A stretch of DNA of 64,000 nt from Maritimibacter sp. REDSEA-S28_B5 (GCA_001626765.1 LUOO01000112.1:1-64000), one strand, 5' to 3'; shown: positions 43,929-52,660, numbered from the stretch's first letter. Notes: a model not told the origin generated them from the sequence alone. Translations and numbers: made by a program.

Positions 43929-45209
43929 TCAGCGCCAGAGCAATTCGGGGAGCCAGAGGCTCAGTTGCGGGAAAAAAACCAACAGCACGATCACCGCGAT
44001 GATGGCGAAGTAGAAGGGCCAGATCCCTTTCATGAACTCGCCCAAGGGAATCCGGGCGATGGCCATCACGACGTAGAGCGCGATGCCGACGGGGGGCGTC
44101 ACGCCGCCGATCATCATCGAGACGATAAAGACGATTCCGAGATGGACGAGGTCGATGCCCAGCGACTGCGCCACCGCCATGAAGATCGGGCCGAACACCA
44201 TCATGATCGGGATACCTTCAAGGAACATGCCGAGCACGAGCGTGATCGCCACCATGATCAGCAGCGCCACCGAAGGCGACGCCCCGAGGTCGTCGAACCA
44301 TGCGGCCACGATCTGGGGCAGGTCGGCGGTGGCGACGATCCAGGTAAAGATCAGCGACGAGGCGATGATGAACAGCGTGGCCGCCGTGGTCGATGCCGCC
44401 TCGGAGAACGCGCGCAGGATATGGCGCAGGTTCATGTCGAGCGTGAAGGACCCGATGATCAGCACATAGATCACCGCGACGACGCCCGCCTCGGTCGGTG
44501 TGAAGATACCCGACAGGATTCCCGCGACGAGGATGACCGGGGCCATCATCGGCAGGAACGCGCGGCGAAAGGCGGTCCAGAGCTCGCCCAGCGTCGCGCG
44601 CGGCTGGCGCGGACAGTCCTCCATGCCGGTGAGCGCCATGATGGCGATCAGGATCATCATCGAGAGCGCCATCATCAGCCCCGGAATGACGCCCGCGATG
44701 AACATCTTGCCCAGCGACACCTCGGTCACGAAGGCATAGATCACCATGACCACCGAGGGCGGGATAATCGGGCCGATCAGCGCCGAAGCCGCCGTGATCG
44801 CGGCGCTGAACCGGGCTGAATAGCCCGCCTTGCGCATGGCGCGGATCTCGACCACGCCCAGCCCGCCGGCATCGGCCACCACGGACCCCGACATGCCAGA
44901 GAAGATGACCGACGAGACGACGTTCACATGGCCCAGCCCGCCCGGCAGATGACGCACCAGCGTGCCCGCGAAGTCGAAGATCCGGTCGGTGATCCCCATG
45001 GTGTTCATCAGGAACCCGGCAGCGAGGAACAGGGGCACCGCGAGCAGCGGGAAACTGTCCAGGCCACCCGCGACGCGCTGCACCAGAAGCCCCAGCGACA
45101 CGTCGTTGACCGAGAGATAGAGCAGCGCCGAGGCGAGCATGGAAAAGGCGATCGGAACGCGGATGAAGAGAAGAACAAGAAAGACGCCGAAGATGAGGAT
45201 CAGGTCCAT
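43929..45209 (-). CDS. dctM: TRAP transporter large permease subunit (DctM), second copy
   Basis: The 426-residue membrane protein has the DctM motifs GMSGSVVADAGGLG, ASALIGPIIPPSVVMVIYAF and VTPPVGIALYVVM. It overlaps dctQ by ten bases. It belongs to the leftward operon headed by the substrate-binding gene at 46909. Confidence 0.94.
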   Translation of the reverse strand: MDLILIFGVFLVLLFIRVPIAFSMLASALLYLSVNDVSLGLLVQRVAGGLDSFPLLAVPLFLAAGFLMNTMGITDRIFDFAGTLVRHLPGGLGHVNVVSSVIFSGMSGSVVADAGGLGVVEIRAMRKAGYSARFSAAITAASALIGPIIPPSVVMVIYAFVTEVSLGKMFIAGVIPGLMMALSMMILIAIMALTGMEDCPRQPRATLGELWTAFRRAFLPMMAPVILVAGILSGIFTPTEAGVVAVIYVLIIGSFTLDMNLRHILRAFSEAASTTAATLFIIASSLIFTWIVATADLPQIVAAWFDDLGASPSVALLIMVAITLVLGMFLEGIPIMMVFGPIFMAVAQSLGIDLVHLGIVFIVSMMIGGVTPPVGIALYVVMAIARIPLGEFMKGIWPFYFAIIAVIVLLVFFPQLSLWLPELLWR

Positions 45210-45727
45210 TCCGTGGCCTCCGGTTCCGTCGCAGGCACATCGGGCGCGTTCACGACCGCGAGCAGCACTTTCTCGACGCAGAAGAACACGATCAGGCCCA
45301 GCCCGAGGGCGAGCGGGAAATAGTGCATCCAGAACCGTGACACCTGCATGACTCCCATCGTGATGCGCCGCGCCATCGGGGCGCTGTCGGCGATCGCGAA
45401 GATCATGATGACCGATGTCGCGGCCACGATCACGTCTCCGAGGATGCGAAGCGCGCGGGCCACCGGACCGGGCCCGCCGATGCCGGCCACGTCCACCGCG
45501 ATGTGTTCACGGCGGCGATAGATCCAGGCGATGCCCAGGAAGGTCAGCCAGATGAGCGCATATGTCGCGAGCTCGTCAGTGGGCCCGATCGAGGTGGAAA
45601 AGACGTAACGAAAGAACACCTGCGTGCCCAGCAACACGGGGATCGCCAGCACGAGGAAAAGGCAGATCGCGCCAAGCAGCCGCTCTAGAAGCGTGCAGAT
45701 CGGCGACAGGATCGGGATGGATGTCAT
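45200..45727 (-). CDS. dctQ: TRAP transporter small permease subunit (DctQ), second copy
   Basis: The 175-residue protein has four membrane segments and the DctQ pattern TQVFFRYVFSTSIGPTDELATYALIWLTFLGI. The ATG at 45727 has AAGGA upstream; an earlier in-frame start at 45847 would include the intergenic hairpin. Confidence 0.9.
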   Translation of the reverse strand: MTSIPILSPICTLLERLLGAICLFLVLAIPVLLGTQVFFRYVFSTSIGPTDELATYALIWLTFLGIAWIYRRREHIAVDVAGIGGPGPVARALRILGDVIVAATSVIMIFAIADSAPMARRITMGVMQVSRFWMHYFPLALGLGLIVFFCVEKVLLAVVNAPDVPATEPEATEWT

Positions 45728-45835
45728 GTGGGGGGTCCTTAACCGGCGACGCCCCAGTCTGGCGCGCTGCCGTCCGTTTGAACAGTGGCCGGGTCTGGGT
45801 CCGGTGAACCCTTGGCAATTCAACAGTAAACCTCT

Positions 45836-45869
45836 GGGTAAACCCATGAGTCATCCCACGGGTTTACCC
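45836..45869. repeat. Inverted repeat between dctP and dctQ
   Basis: GGGTAAACCC (45836-45845) and GGGTTTACCC (45860-45869) form a perfect 10-bp stem with a 14-base loop, 27 bases after the dctP stop. It could stabilise the dctP message or partly terminate. Confidence 0.6.
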
Positions 45870-45895
45870 CATTACAAACCCTTGCGCGGGCCCGA

Positions 45896-46909
45896 TTACT
45901 CGGCGTCGCGCAAATCGAGGATGGCCTGATACCATCCCTCGGGGAACAGGCCGCTCGACTCCATATCGTCGAGGTTTCTGGTCGCCATTTCGGCAAAGGC
46001 CGCGCGGGTTTCTTCCGGCATGGGCTGGAACTTGCCCCCTTCGGCCTCGATTGTGGCCTTCACCTCGCCCCAGCTGTCGCGGGTGCGTGCCATGGCCCGG
46101 TCTGCGGCGTCCTGCGCCAGACGCGACATCATCGCGCGGTCCTCTTCCGACAGCGCGTCCCATTTCGCCTGGTTCACGTAGAGCGCGGACAGCGGGAACA
46201 TCATGTCGGCCTCGGTGATATAGGGCGCGACCTCGTGCAGCTTCAGGCCCATGATCCGGTCGGCGGCCGATTCCGTCATGTCCACGACTCCTTGACTGAG
46301 GGCCAGATATTGCTCGCCATAGGCAATGGTGATCGGCTCGGCCCCCATGTTGATGTAGTTCTGGATATACATGGGAATGCCGGGGGCCCGAACGCGCACG
46401 CCGGCCACGTCTTCGACCTCGCTGATGAATTTCTCGCGGTGCAGCAGGTGGCGCGGCAGGTCGAACCAGTTCGCCGTGATGATCCCGACGCCGAATTCAT
46501 CGGCCAGCCGGGTTTCCAGTGTGCTCCACATGTCGCTTTCCATGAAGCGGCGCACGTGGTCCTCGTCCTTGAAGAGGAACGCAGCATCCAGCGCGCCGAA
46601 GCTGGGCACGAGACGGCTTGCCTCGGAGAGGGCGCTCAGAAAGATGTCCTGCGTGCCGAAGGCCACCGCCTCCATCTGCTCCTGCCCGGAGCCGAGCTGG
46701 CTGTTCGTATAGACCTTGATCTCGATCCGCCCGCCCGATTCCTCACCGACCTCCTTGGCGAAGTTCTCGAGTTCCTGGGTCGAGATCATCGCGGGCACAC
46801 CGATGGTGCCTGCCGTGAATGTGACGTCCTGCGCCAGAGCGGTCGACATCGTCAGCGCCGCGGCGGCCGCCGCCCCGGCGAGATGCAATCTGAGTCTATC
46901 GTGAATCAT
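45896..46909 (-). CDS. dctP: TRAP transporter substrate-binding protein (DctP family), second copy
   Basis: The 337-residue periplasmic protein has a signal peptide (MIHDRLRLHLAGAAAAAALTMSTALA-Q) and the DctP fold, with the conserved regions YTNSQLGSGQEQMEAVAFGTQDI and DVAGVRVRAPGIPMYI. The ATG at 46909 has GGGAGAAC upstream; an open frame to 47521 has no start support. It differs strongly from the first DctP, so the ligands may differ. Confidence 0.92.
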   Translation of the reverse strand: MIHDRLRLHLAGAAAAAALTMSTALAQDVTFTAGTIGVPAMISTQELENFAKEVGEESGGRIEIKVYTNSQLGSGQEQMEAVAFGTQDIFLSALSEASRLVPSFGALDAAFLFKDEDHVRRFMESDMWSTLETRLADEFGVGIITANWFDLPRHLLHREKFISEVEDVAGVRVRAPGIPMYIQNYINMGAEPITIAYGEQYLALSQGVVDMTESAADRIMGLKLHEVAPYITEADMMFPLSALYVNQAKWDALSEEDRAMMSRLAQDAADRAMARTRDSWGEVKATIEAEGGKFQPMPEETRAAFAEMATRNLDDMESSGLFPEGWYQAILDLRDAE

Positions 46910-46946
46910 TTGGTTCTCCCTGTTTATCCTGTCCTTATGATCGAAC

Positions 46947-46966
46947 AACAAACAATCCTGTTTGTT
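46947..46966. promoter_or_regulatory. TetR-type operator, second copy
   Basis: AACAAAC-AATCCT-GTTTGTT is a 20-base palindrome in the 153-base divergent region between dctP and the TetR gene. On the minus strand it lies just after a TTTACA element, the same layout as at 38752-38769. Confidence 0.65.
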
Positions 46967-47062
46967 TTGTAAAGGGTTCCCTCTCGCTGCGGAAATCGGA
47001 TAGATTCGGATAGATTGTGTGGGCACCGGATTCCTGTGGTGCGGATCTCGGAAGGATGATGG

Positions 47063-47689
47063 ATGGACGTAGTGAACGACGCCGGGGAACTCGGTCGGCA
47101 GGAAAGAAAGGCGATCGCGACCCGCGCGAAACTGCGCCACGCGACGTTGCAGGTGATTTCGGAGGTCGGATATTACCGTGCGACCACGACGATGATCGCG
47201 AAATCCGCCGGCGTGTCTCGCGGGGCCCAGACCCATCACTATCCCAACAAGATCGACCTTGTCGTGGCCGCCTTCGATGCGCTCGTCAACGAGTGGAACG
47301 AAACCGACAGGGCGTTCACGAAGGCACGCGCGGGCGAGATCGACATCGCGGACTACCTCACCTTTGCCTGGGAAGCCGTGTTCAACCACCCTCATTACGT
47401 CGCGGCCATCGAGATCATGCTGGCAACCCAAGGCGACCCTGAATTGGCCCGACGGCTCAAGGACTTGATGCGCGGCCCGCAGCGGCTTCGGTTCGAGTCC
47501 TGGCAAACGGTGTTTGCGCACAGGTTGAGCCCGGAGCAGCAGAAGGTTTTCAGCGACATGACGGTGTGCCTCTATCGCGGGATGGCGCTTCAGTTCACCG
47601 TGGCCGGTCTGGACAAGGAAGGGATGGACCGGATGCTGCGGACCTGGATCGACCTCGTCTCGCGCATGGTGGTGGAGCCGCGCACATAA
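47063..47689 (+). CDS. TetR family transcriptional regulator
   Basis: The 208-residue protein has the TetR DNA-binding domain: RAKLRHATLQVISEVGYYRATTTMIAKSAGVSRGAQTHHYPNKIDLV. The C-terminal domain is ligand-binding with no recognised specificity. It is divergent from TRAP operon 2 and the operator between them suggests it represses that operon, itself and, by shared site, TRAP operon 1. Confidence 0.92.
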   Translation: MDVVNDAGELGRQERKAIATRAKLRHATLQVISEVGYYRATTTMIAKSAGVSRGAQTHHYPNKIDLVVAAFDALVNEWNETDRAFTKARAGEIDIADYLTFAWEAVFNHPHYVAAIEIMLATQGDPELARRLKDLMRGPQRLRFESWQTVFAHRLSPEQQKVFSDMTVCLYRGMALQFTVAGLDKEGMDRMLRTWIDLVSRMVVEPRT

Positions 47690-47704
47690 CCGGGTCCCAC
47701 CGCC

Positions 47705-48076
47705 TTAGTGCTTTGCGATCCGTTCGGCGTGGTGGGTCACGATGGTCGCCAGGTCCTCGGGCTTCGTGGCCGAAGGCAGGAACGCGCAGGCATTGGGGCT
47801 CATGTCGAAGATCGAGCCGTCCGAGAAAAACGAACGGGCCGTGAGGAACACGACCCGGGCGGACGGATGACGGTAGGCGGCGTAATCGGCCACCGTCATC
47901 GCGCCCTCGTTCGGCTGGTCGAGGTTCACGATGATGACATCCGCACTGTCCCTGCGCAGTTGGGCAAGCGCGTCCGAGGGCGTCGACACCCTGGTAACCG
48001 TGGCCCCTTGTCGTTCCAGATGCCGTTGCCAGATCGACCCAAGGTCCGGGTTTTCTTCGACGATGAGGATTTTCAC
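47705..48076 (-). CDS. Single-domain response regulator-like protein, acceptor Asp replaced by Asn
   Basis: The 123-residue protein has the receiver fold: VKILIVEENPD with the acidic pair, VIIVNLDQPNEG where Asn takes the acceptor Asp place four residues before the Pro, VVFLTA, and a TKP near the lysine position. It is probably a pseudo-receiver, unless the neighbouring Asp of NLDQP serves. The start is taken as GTG at 48076; starts upstream to 48109 are possible. It ends 15 bases from the TetR stop and is convergent with it. Confidence 0.72.
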   Translation of the reverse strand: MKILIVEENPDLGSIWQRHLERQGATVTRVSTPSDALAQLRRDSADVIIVNLDQPNEGAMTVADYAAYRHPSARVVFLTARSFFSDGSIFDMSPNACAFLPSATKPEDLATIVTHHAERIAKH

Positions 48077-48293
48077 GCTACCCACCCGGTCCTTCCGCAG
48101 CATCCGCACGTTACGGATACGTCATACTAATGCAAAACCCCCGGACGTTGAAACTATCCCGAAGGGCACGGCCCGAAAATCTGCATTTCACCTGTCGGTT
48201 AATGCGACCGGTTCGGTGCGCAATCGCCACGGCGTCGGGATTGCCTTTGCACCGGAAATCCGGTTCAACCGGGCCGGAACGAGAGGGGGACCA

Positions 48294-48680
48294 ATGACGT
48301 CCAACGGCGCGAAAACCTGGATCACTGTCTGCGATACCTGCAAGCGTCAAGGCTGGGCCGAGACCGGCGCCGAAGTCACCGATGGCGCGGTGCTCGCCGG
48401 TCTTGTCGAGTCGGCGGCTCAGGGTCGTGATGTCGCCGTGCGTCGCACCTCCTGCCTGATGGGCTGCGACCATGCCTGCAACGTGGCGGTGCAGGCGGCG
48501 GGCAAACTCTGTTACACCATCGGCCGGTTCGAGCCGACGCAAGAGGCCGCACAGGGCATTGTCGACTGGGCCGAGAAACACGCGGCGAGCGAGACGGGGC
48601 AGGTGCCCTACCGGGAATGGCCGGTGGCGGTGAAGGGTCATTTCGTCACCCGTCATCCGCCGCTTCCGGTGACCGAATGA
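48294..48680 (+). CDS. DUF1636 metal-binding protein of the cobalamin cluster
   Basis: The 128-residue protein contains CDTCKRQG and, later, TSCLMGCDHACNVAV, cysteine motifs of DUF1636, a ferredoxin-like family found in cobalamin-synthesis clusters. The function is unknown. The ATG at 48294 has GAGAGGGGGA upstream. It overlaps the next gene by four bases (ATGA). The 217-base divergent leader toward 48076 shows no cobalamin riboswitch core that I could see. Confidence 0.88.
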   Translation: MTSNGAKTWITVCDTCKRQGWAETGAEVTDGAVLAGLVESAAQGRDVAVRRTSCLMGCDHACNVAVQAAGKLCYTIGRFEPTQEAAQGIVDWAEKHAASETGQVPYREWPVAVKGHFVTRHPPLPVTE

Positions 48681-49633
48681 AGCCCTTTGGCGCGCGAGAC
48701 CACGGTGGCGGACTCGACGCAGCGATGGCAAGATACGGTGGCGAAAGGGCCGACTGGCTCGATCTGTCCACCGGGATCAACCCGCACCCCTATCCCTTGC
48801 CCCGTTTCGCGCCGCAGGACTGGACCGCGCTGCCCGACGCGGCTGCGATGGCCGCGCTGGAAACGGCCGCGCGCGGGTTCTGGGGCGTGCCCGCCGGGGC
48901 CGCCCTCCTGGCCGCCCCCGGTGCCTCGGCGCTTATTGCGCGTATCCCCGCGCTAATGCCCAAAGGCCGCGTTCGGGTGGCCAATCGGACTTATAACGAA
49001 CATGCCGGTGCCTTTTCGGATGCTGGCTGGCAGGTGGTGCGCGACGGTGCGGCTGAGGCCCGTGTTGTCGTTCACCCGAACAACCCGACCGGGACCTACT
49101 GGACGGCCACGGAGGATGGCCCGGCGCGCGGTCTTCTCGTCATCGACGAGAGCTTCTGCGACATCGCGCCCGACCAAAGCCATATCGGGACCATGGCGAC
49201 GGCACCGGGGGTCGTGATCCTGAAATCTCTGGGCAAATTCTGGGGTCTCGCCGGGGCGCGTCTTGGCTTCGCCATAGGCGACCCCGCCCATATCGCGTCG
49301 CTCGCCCGGATGCTGGGGCCATGGCCCGTCTCCGGCCCCGCGCTCGCCATCGGCACCGCCGCCCTTCGCGACACCGACTGGGCCGACCGCACCCGGCAGC
49401 GGCTCCGGGCCGACAGCGCCCGGCTCGATGCGGTGATGGAGGCGCGGGGGGCCACCCTTGCCGGGGGCACGACGTTGTTTCGGCTCTATGACGTCGGCGA
49501 CGCGCAGGACTGGCAGAATCGGCTCGCCCGAGGCCGGGTCTGGTCGCGCGCCTTTCCCTATGACGCCCGCTGGCTCCGCCTCGGCTTGCCGCCCGAGGAC
49601 CGCTGGGATCAACTCGAGGCCGCGCTCCCATGA
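48677..49633 (+). CDS. cobC: Threonine-phosphate decarboxylase-type aminotransferase (CobC/CobD family)
   Basis: This 318-residue PLP enzyme has a class I/II aminotransferase fold: STGINPHPYPLP near the start, VVHPNNPTGTYW, VIDESFCDIAPD, the PLP lysine in ILKSLGKFWGLAGARLGF, and a final arginine motif WLRLGLP. It produces (R)-1-amino-2-propanol phosphate for the cobalamin side chain. The ATG at 48677 overlaps the DUF1636 stop. Naming follows the Pseudomonas-type nomenclature (CobC), equal to Salmonella CobD. Confidence 0.88.
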   Translation: MKPFGARDHGGGLDAAMARYGGERADWLDLSTGINPHPYPLPRFAPQDWTALPDAAAMAALETAARGFWGVPAGAALLAAPGASALIARIPALMPKGRVRVANRTYNEHAGAFSDAGWQVVRDGAAEARVVVHPNNPTGTYWTATEDGPARGLLVIDESFCDIAPDQSHIGTMATAPGVVILKSLGKFWGLAGARLGFAIGDPAHIASLARMLGPWPVSGPALAIGTAALRDTDWADRTRQRLRADSARLDAVMEARGATLAGGTTLFRLYDVGDAQDWQNRLARGRVWSRAFPYDARWLRLGLPPEDRWDQLEAALP

Positions 49634-50535
49634 GCCTGATCCTCGCCTGCGCCATGGCACTCGACGCCGCTTTCGGGGAACCGGACGAGGTCTGGGACCG
49701 CGTTCATCACCCCGCCGTCCTGATGGGCAAGGCGGTGGGCTGGGCGGATGACAAGCTGAACCACGGCAAGGGCCGGATCGTCACCGGGGCGGTCACGATC
49801 GCGGGCCTCGTCGCGCTGGCCGCGACCATCGGCTGGGGCATCGCCCAGATCGGCTGGCTGGCCGAGATCGTGGTGGCCGCAATCCTTCTCGCCCATCGCT
49901 CGCTCGTCGATCACGTGACCGCCGTCGCCGATGCGCTGGCCGAGGGTTTGCCCGAAGGCCGCCGTGCGGTGGGCATGATCGTGGGGCGGGACACCGGCGG
50001 CATGGATGCCGCCGATGTATCCCGCGCTGCCATCGAAAGCGCGGCCGAGAATTTCTCGGACGGCGTCGTCGCCCCTGCCTTCTGGTTCCTGATCGGGGGA
50101 CTGCCGGGGATGCTCGCCTACAAGATGGTAAACACGGCGGACAGCATGATTGGCTACCGCACCCCCCGTCACGAACAGTTCGGCAAAGCCGCGGCACGTC
50201 TGGATGACGTGATGAACTGGGTGCCTGCCCGGATAACGGCGGCGCTCATTCTCGTCGTGACCAGGAGCTTCGCCGCAAGGGACCGCGTTTTCCGGGACGC
50301 GCCGCTCCACCGGTCTCCCAACGCAGGCTGGCCCGAGGCGGCGATGGCGGTTGCGCTGGATGTGGCCCTTGCCGGTCCGCGCAGCTACCACGGCGAGATC
50401 CGTGACTACCCCTGGGTCAACGCCGAGGGCGCACATGCGGTGTCCGGGGACGACATCGACGCCGCCGTCGGCGTTCTGTGGCGTGTCTGGGCGGCGGTTC
50501 TCGGCCTTGTTATTCTGCTGGGCATTGTCTGGTAG
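49630..50535 (+). CDS. cbiB: Adenosylcobinamide-phosphate synthase
   Basis: The 301-residue inner-membrane protein (CbiB, also called CobD) joins the aminopropanol arm to adenosylcobyric acid. Motifs include DAAFGEPDEVWDRVHHPAVLMG, ESAAENFSDGVVAPAFWFLIGGLPG, YKMVNTADSMIGYR and HRSPNAGWPEAAMA. It overlaps the previous gene by ATGA, giving a tight three-gene operon. Confidence 0.94.
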   Translation: MSLILACAMALDAAFGEPDEVWDRVHHPAVLMGKAVGWADDKLNHGKGRIVTGAVTIAGLVALAATIGWGIAQIGWLAEIVVAAILLAHRSLVDHVTAVADALAEGLPEGRRAVGMIVGRDTGGMDAADVSRAAIESAAENFSDGVVAPAFWFLIGGLPGMLAYKMVNTADSMIGYRTPRHEQFGKAAARLDDVMNWVPARITAALILVVTRSFAARDRVFRDAPLHRSPNAGWPEAAMAVALDVALAGPRSYHGEIRDYPWVNAEGAHAVSGDDIDAAVGVLWRVWAAVLGLVILLGIVW

Positions 50536-50578
50536 GCGCGGTTTGCTAGGGTAGCCCCGACAAACCGAGGGAGAGTTC

Positions 50579-51781
50579 ATGAAATTCGGGTTCAAGGCGC
50601 TGGCCGCAGCGGCAATCATGGGTGCGAGCATTGGAACGTCTGCGCAGGCGCAGTCCATTCCCGCACCGCTCGTCGAATGTGGCGGCTCGTGGTCGTCCTT
50701 CGTGGGCAAGATGAAGGACCTCGCCATCGCCCAAGGCCATGACGCGGGCACCGTGGACGCCTTTTTCGCCAGTGCGTCGCAGGATAGCCGGACCTTGAGC
50801 GCCGACCGGGGGCAGGGCTTCTTTACCAAGACCTTCATTGATTTTTCGCGCTCGCTGATTTCGCAGGGCCGGATCGACAATGGCGTTGCGAACATGCGCA
50901 AATATGCGAGCACCTTTGACAGGATCGAACAGACCTATGGTGTAAGCAGGGGCGTGCTCACCGCCTTCTGGGCGTTCGAAACGGATTACGGTGCCTTCCA
51001 GGGTGACTTCAACACGCTCAATTCTCTGATGACCCTCAGCCACGACTGCCGCCGTCCGGGCCTGTTTCAGCCGCAGGTCTTGGCGGCACTCGAACTCTAC
51101 GAGCACGGGGATTTCGATCCGCGCGGCACGACCGGCGCCTGGGCCGGCGAGATCGGGATGGTCCAGATGCTGCCCCGTGACATCATCGAAAGCGGCGTGG
51201 ACGGCGACGGCGACGGCCATGTGCTGCTGAAGACCTCGGCCCCTGATGCGCTCATGTCGGGTGCGCATATGCTGTCGAACCTCGGCTGGCGCGCGGGCGA
51301 GCCTTGGCTCGAAGAGGTCACGGTGCCGGCGGAAATGGACTGGTCAAAATCCGGCGTCGAGCGCAGTTTCTCCAAGCCGGAATGGGAGGCGATGGGCGTT
51401 CAGGCCCGCGACGGTTCGCTCGCCGACCTGCCCGGATCGCTGATCCTGCCTCAGGGGCGCAAAGGCCCGGCCTTCATGGCCTATCCGAACTTTCAAGTCT
51501 ATTTCCACTGGAACCAGAGCTACACCTACGTGCTGACCGCCGCCTATTTCGCCACCCGGCTCGAGGGCGGCCCGGTTTACAACGCGGGCAACCCGGAACC
51601 GGGCCTCGACCAGAACGGGATGAAGGCGCTCCAGCAGAAGTTGCAGGCCAAGGGCTACGACGTAGGCAAGATCGACGGGATCCTCGGTGCGGGGACACGG
51701 GCGGCGGTTCAGGCGGAACAGGCGAGACTGGGGCTTCCGGCGGATGCCTGGCCCACGGCGGGGCTGCTCAATCGTCTCTGA
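50579..51781 (+). CDS. Secreted lytic murein transglycosylase (MltB-like)
   Basis: The 400-residue product has a signal peptide (ALAAAAIMGASIGTSAQA-Q), an SLT_2 catalytic domain with Glu in FWAFETDYGAF and GEIGMVQMLPRD, and a C-terminal peptidoglycan-binding domain (about 335-400). It cleaves peptidoglycan glycan strands. It is the secreted counterpart of the signal-less copy at 1375-2550. A terminator at 51887 follows. Confidence 0.93.
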   Translation: MKFGFKALAAAAIMGASIGTSAQAQSIPAPLVECGGSWSSFVGKMKDLAIAQGHDAGTVDAFFASASQDSRTLSADRGQGFFTKTFIDFSRSLISQGRIDNGVANMRKYASTFDRIEQTYGVSRGVLTAFWAFETDYGAFQGDFNTLNSLMTLSHDCRRPGLFQPQVLAALELYEHGDFDPRGTTGAWAGEIGMVQMLPRDIIESGVDGDGDGHVLLKTSAPDALMSGAHMLSNLGWRAGEPWLEEVTVPAEMDWSKSGVERSFSKPEWEAMGVQARDGSLADLPGSLILPQGRKGPAFMAYPNFQVYFHWNQSYTYVLTAAYFATRLEGGPVYNAGNPEPGLDQNGMKALQQKLQAKGYDVGKIDGILGAGTRAAVQAEQARLGLPADAWPTAGLLNRL

Positions 51782-51886
51782 GGACCATTAACCAACTTGG
51801 CGCAAGGACGTTTACCAAGCGTTCAGACTCATGATACAGAATGAGACATCGGAATTGTTTTTCCAGTGTCATCACTGAAAACAAAC

Positions 51887-51914
51887 GCCCCGCCGAGTTG
51901 CCGCTCGGCGGGGC
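51887..51914. terminator. Bidirectional terminator
   Basis: GCCCCGCCGAG (51887-51897) pairs perfectly with CTCGGCGGGGC (51904-51914). On the plus strand it is followed by ACTCTTTTTC and on the minus strand by GTTTGTTTT, so it serves both the lytic transglycosylase gene and the leftward 31-residue gene. Confidence 0.85.
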
Positions 51915-51928
51915 ACTCTTTTTCGGTG

Positions 51929-52024
51929 TTATCGACCGATCCAGAGCCGGATGATTGCGACGATCAGCGTCGCCGCCGCAATCGCGACCATCCATTTGCG
52001 GAATTGCCTTTCTTCCAGTCTCAT
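51929..52024 (-). CDS. 31-residue single-pass membrane protein
   Basis: A 31-codon frame begins MRLEERQFRKWMVAIAAA and ends LWIGR, with one hydrophobic helix (about residues 12-28) flanked by basic residues. AGGAGGTG lies right before the ATG and a strong terminator lies 15 bases after the stop. Its own hairpin leader (52033-52056) and terminator suggest an independent small gene. The function is unknown. Confidence 0.68.
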   Translation of the reverse strand: MRLEERQFRKWMVAIAAATLIVAIIRLWIGR

Positions 52025-52032
52025 CACCTCCT

Positions 52033-52056
52033 CTCACCGCGAAGGTTCACGGTGAG
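52033..52056 (-). promoter_or_regulatory. Leader hairpin next to the Shine-Dalgarno of the 31-residue gene
   Basis: CTCACCG (52033-52039) pairs with CGGTGAG (52050-52056), a 7-bp stem with a ten-base loop. In the leftward transcript it ends just before the AGGAGGTG. It might influence ribosome access. Confidence 0.45.
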
Positions 52057-52098
52057 ATAGTGTTATGTCGGTCATGACAAAAGAAAGGTTAAAGTGGC

Positions 52099-52596
52099 TC
52101 ACCAGCCGATGTGTTCCTCGAAGCGATCCACGCTTTCGAGCCACAGCCCGAGGATCGCCTCGAAGTCGCCGAAGCTCAGACCGTCCGCCGAGGTGGCTAC
52201 GTCCATCTCGATCCGCGCGACATTGTCTTCGGTCAGATAGGCGCGCACGAAACGGCGGTCGGTGTTCCAGGCGTTGATGGTCTCGAGCGTCGCGCCTGCA
52301 TCGGTGTAGCCCGCGTAGAACTGGACGGCCTGGCAATCCACGTTGTCCTCGCAGTCGTAGAAAAACAGGCTCATCTTGTCGCCGTTGACGCGGTATTCGA
52401 TCAACGGATCGCCCACGGTGTCCTCGGTCAGTCGGACCGGGTAGCCCGCGGATTTGAAGAACGTCACCAGGGAGTCGGGGGCAGAGGCGAGCACGGTCTG
52501 GCCCAGATCGGGACCTGCGCCTTCCAGCGTCTTGTTGTCCTGCGCCAGAACGGGGGTGGCGAGAAAGGCGGTTAGGGCAATTGTGCGGGCGAACAT
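52099..52596 (-). CDS. Secreted YbjN domain protein
   Basis: The 165-residue product has a signal peptide (MFARTIALTAFLATPVLA-Q) and a YbjN-like domain: SLVTFFKSAGYPVRLTEDTVGDPLIEY and FEAILGLWLESVDRFEEH. Two cysteines, in FYDCEDNVDC, could form a disulfide. The role is unknown; YbjN folds resemble secretion chaperones. It is leftward, 64 bases after smc. Confidence 0.82.
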   Translation of the reverse strand: MFARTIALTAFLATPVLAQDNKTLEGAGPDLGQTVLASAPDSLVTFFKSAGYPVRLTEDTVGDPLIEYRVNGDKMSLFFYDCEDNVDCQAVQFYAGYTDAGATLETINAWNTDRRFVRAYLTEDNVARIEMDVATSADGLSFGDFEAILGLWLESVDRFEEHIGW

Positions 52597-52660
52597 GGCG
52601 GCTCCCTGAAAATGTGGTCGGGCGGAGCTTAGGACGAATCGCCGTCGCCGTGAACAGGCA

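Noticed and set aside
48110..48293. Possible cobalamin riboswitch before the DUF1636 gene
   Set aside because: The leader lacks the ordered core blocks (GCCACTG and the B12-box end) that are clear at 57395-57590.
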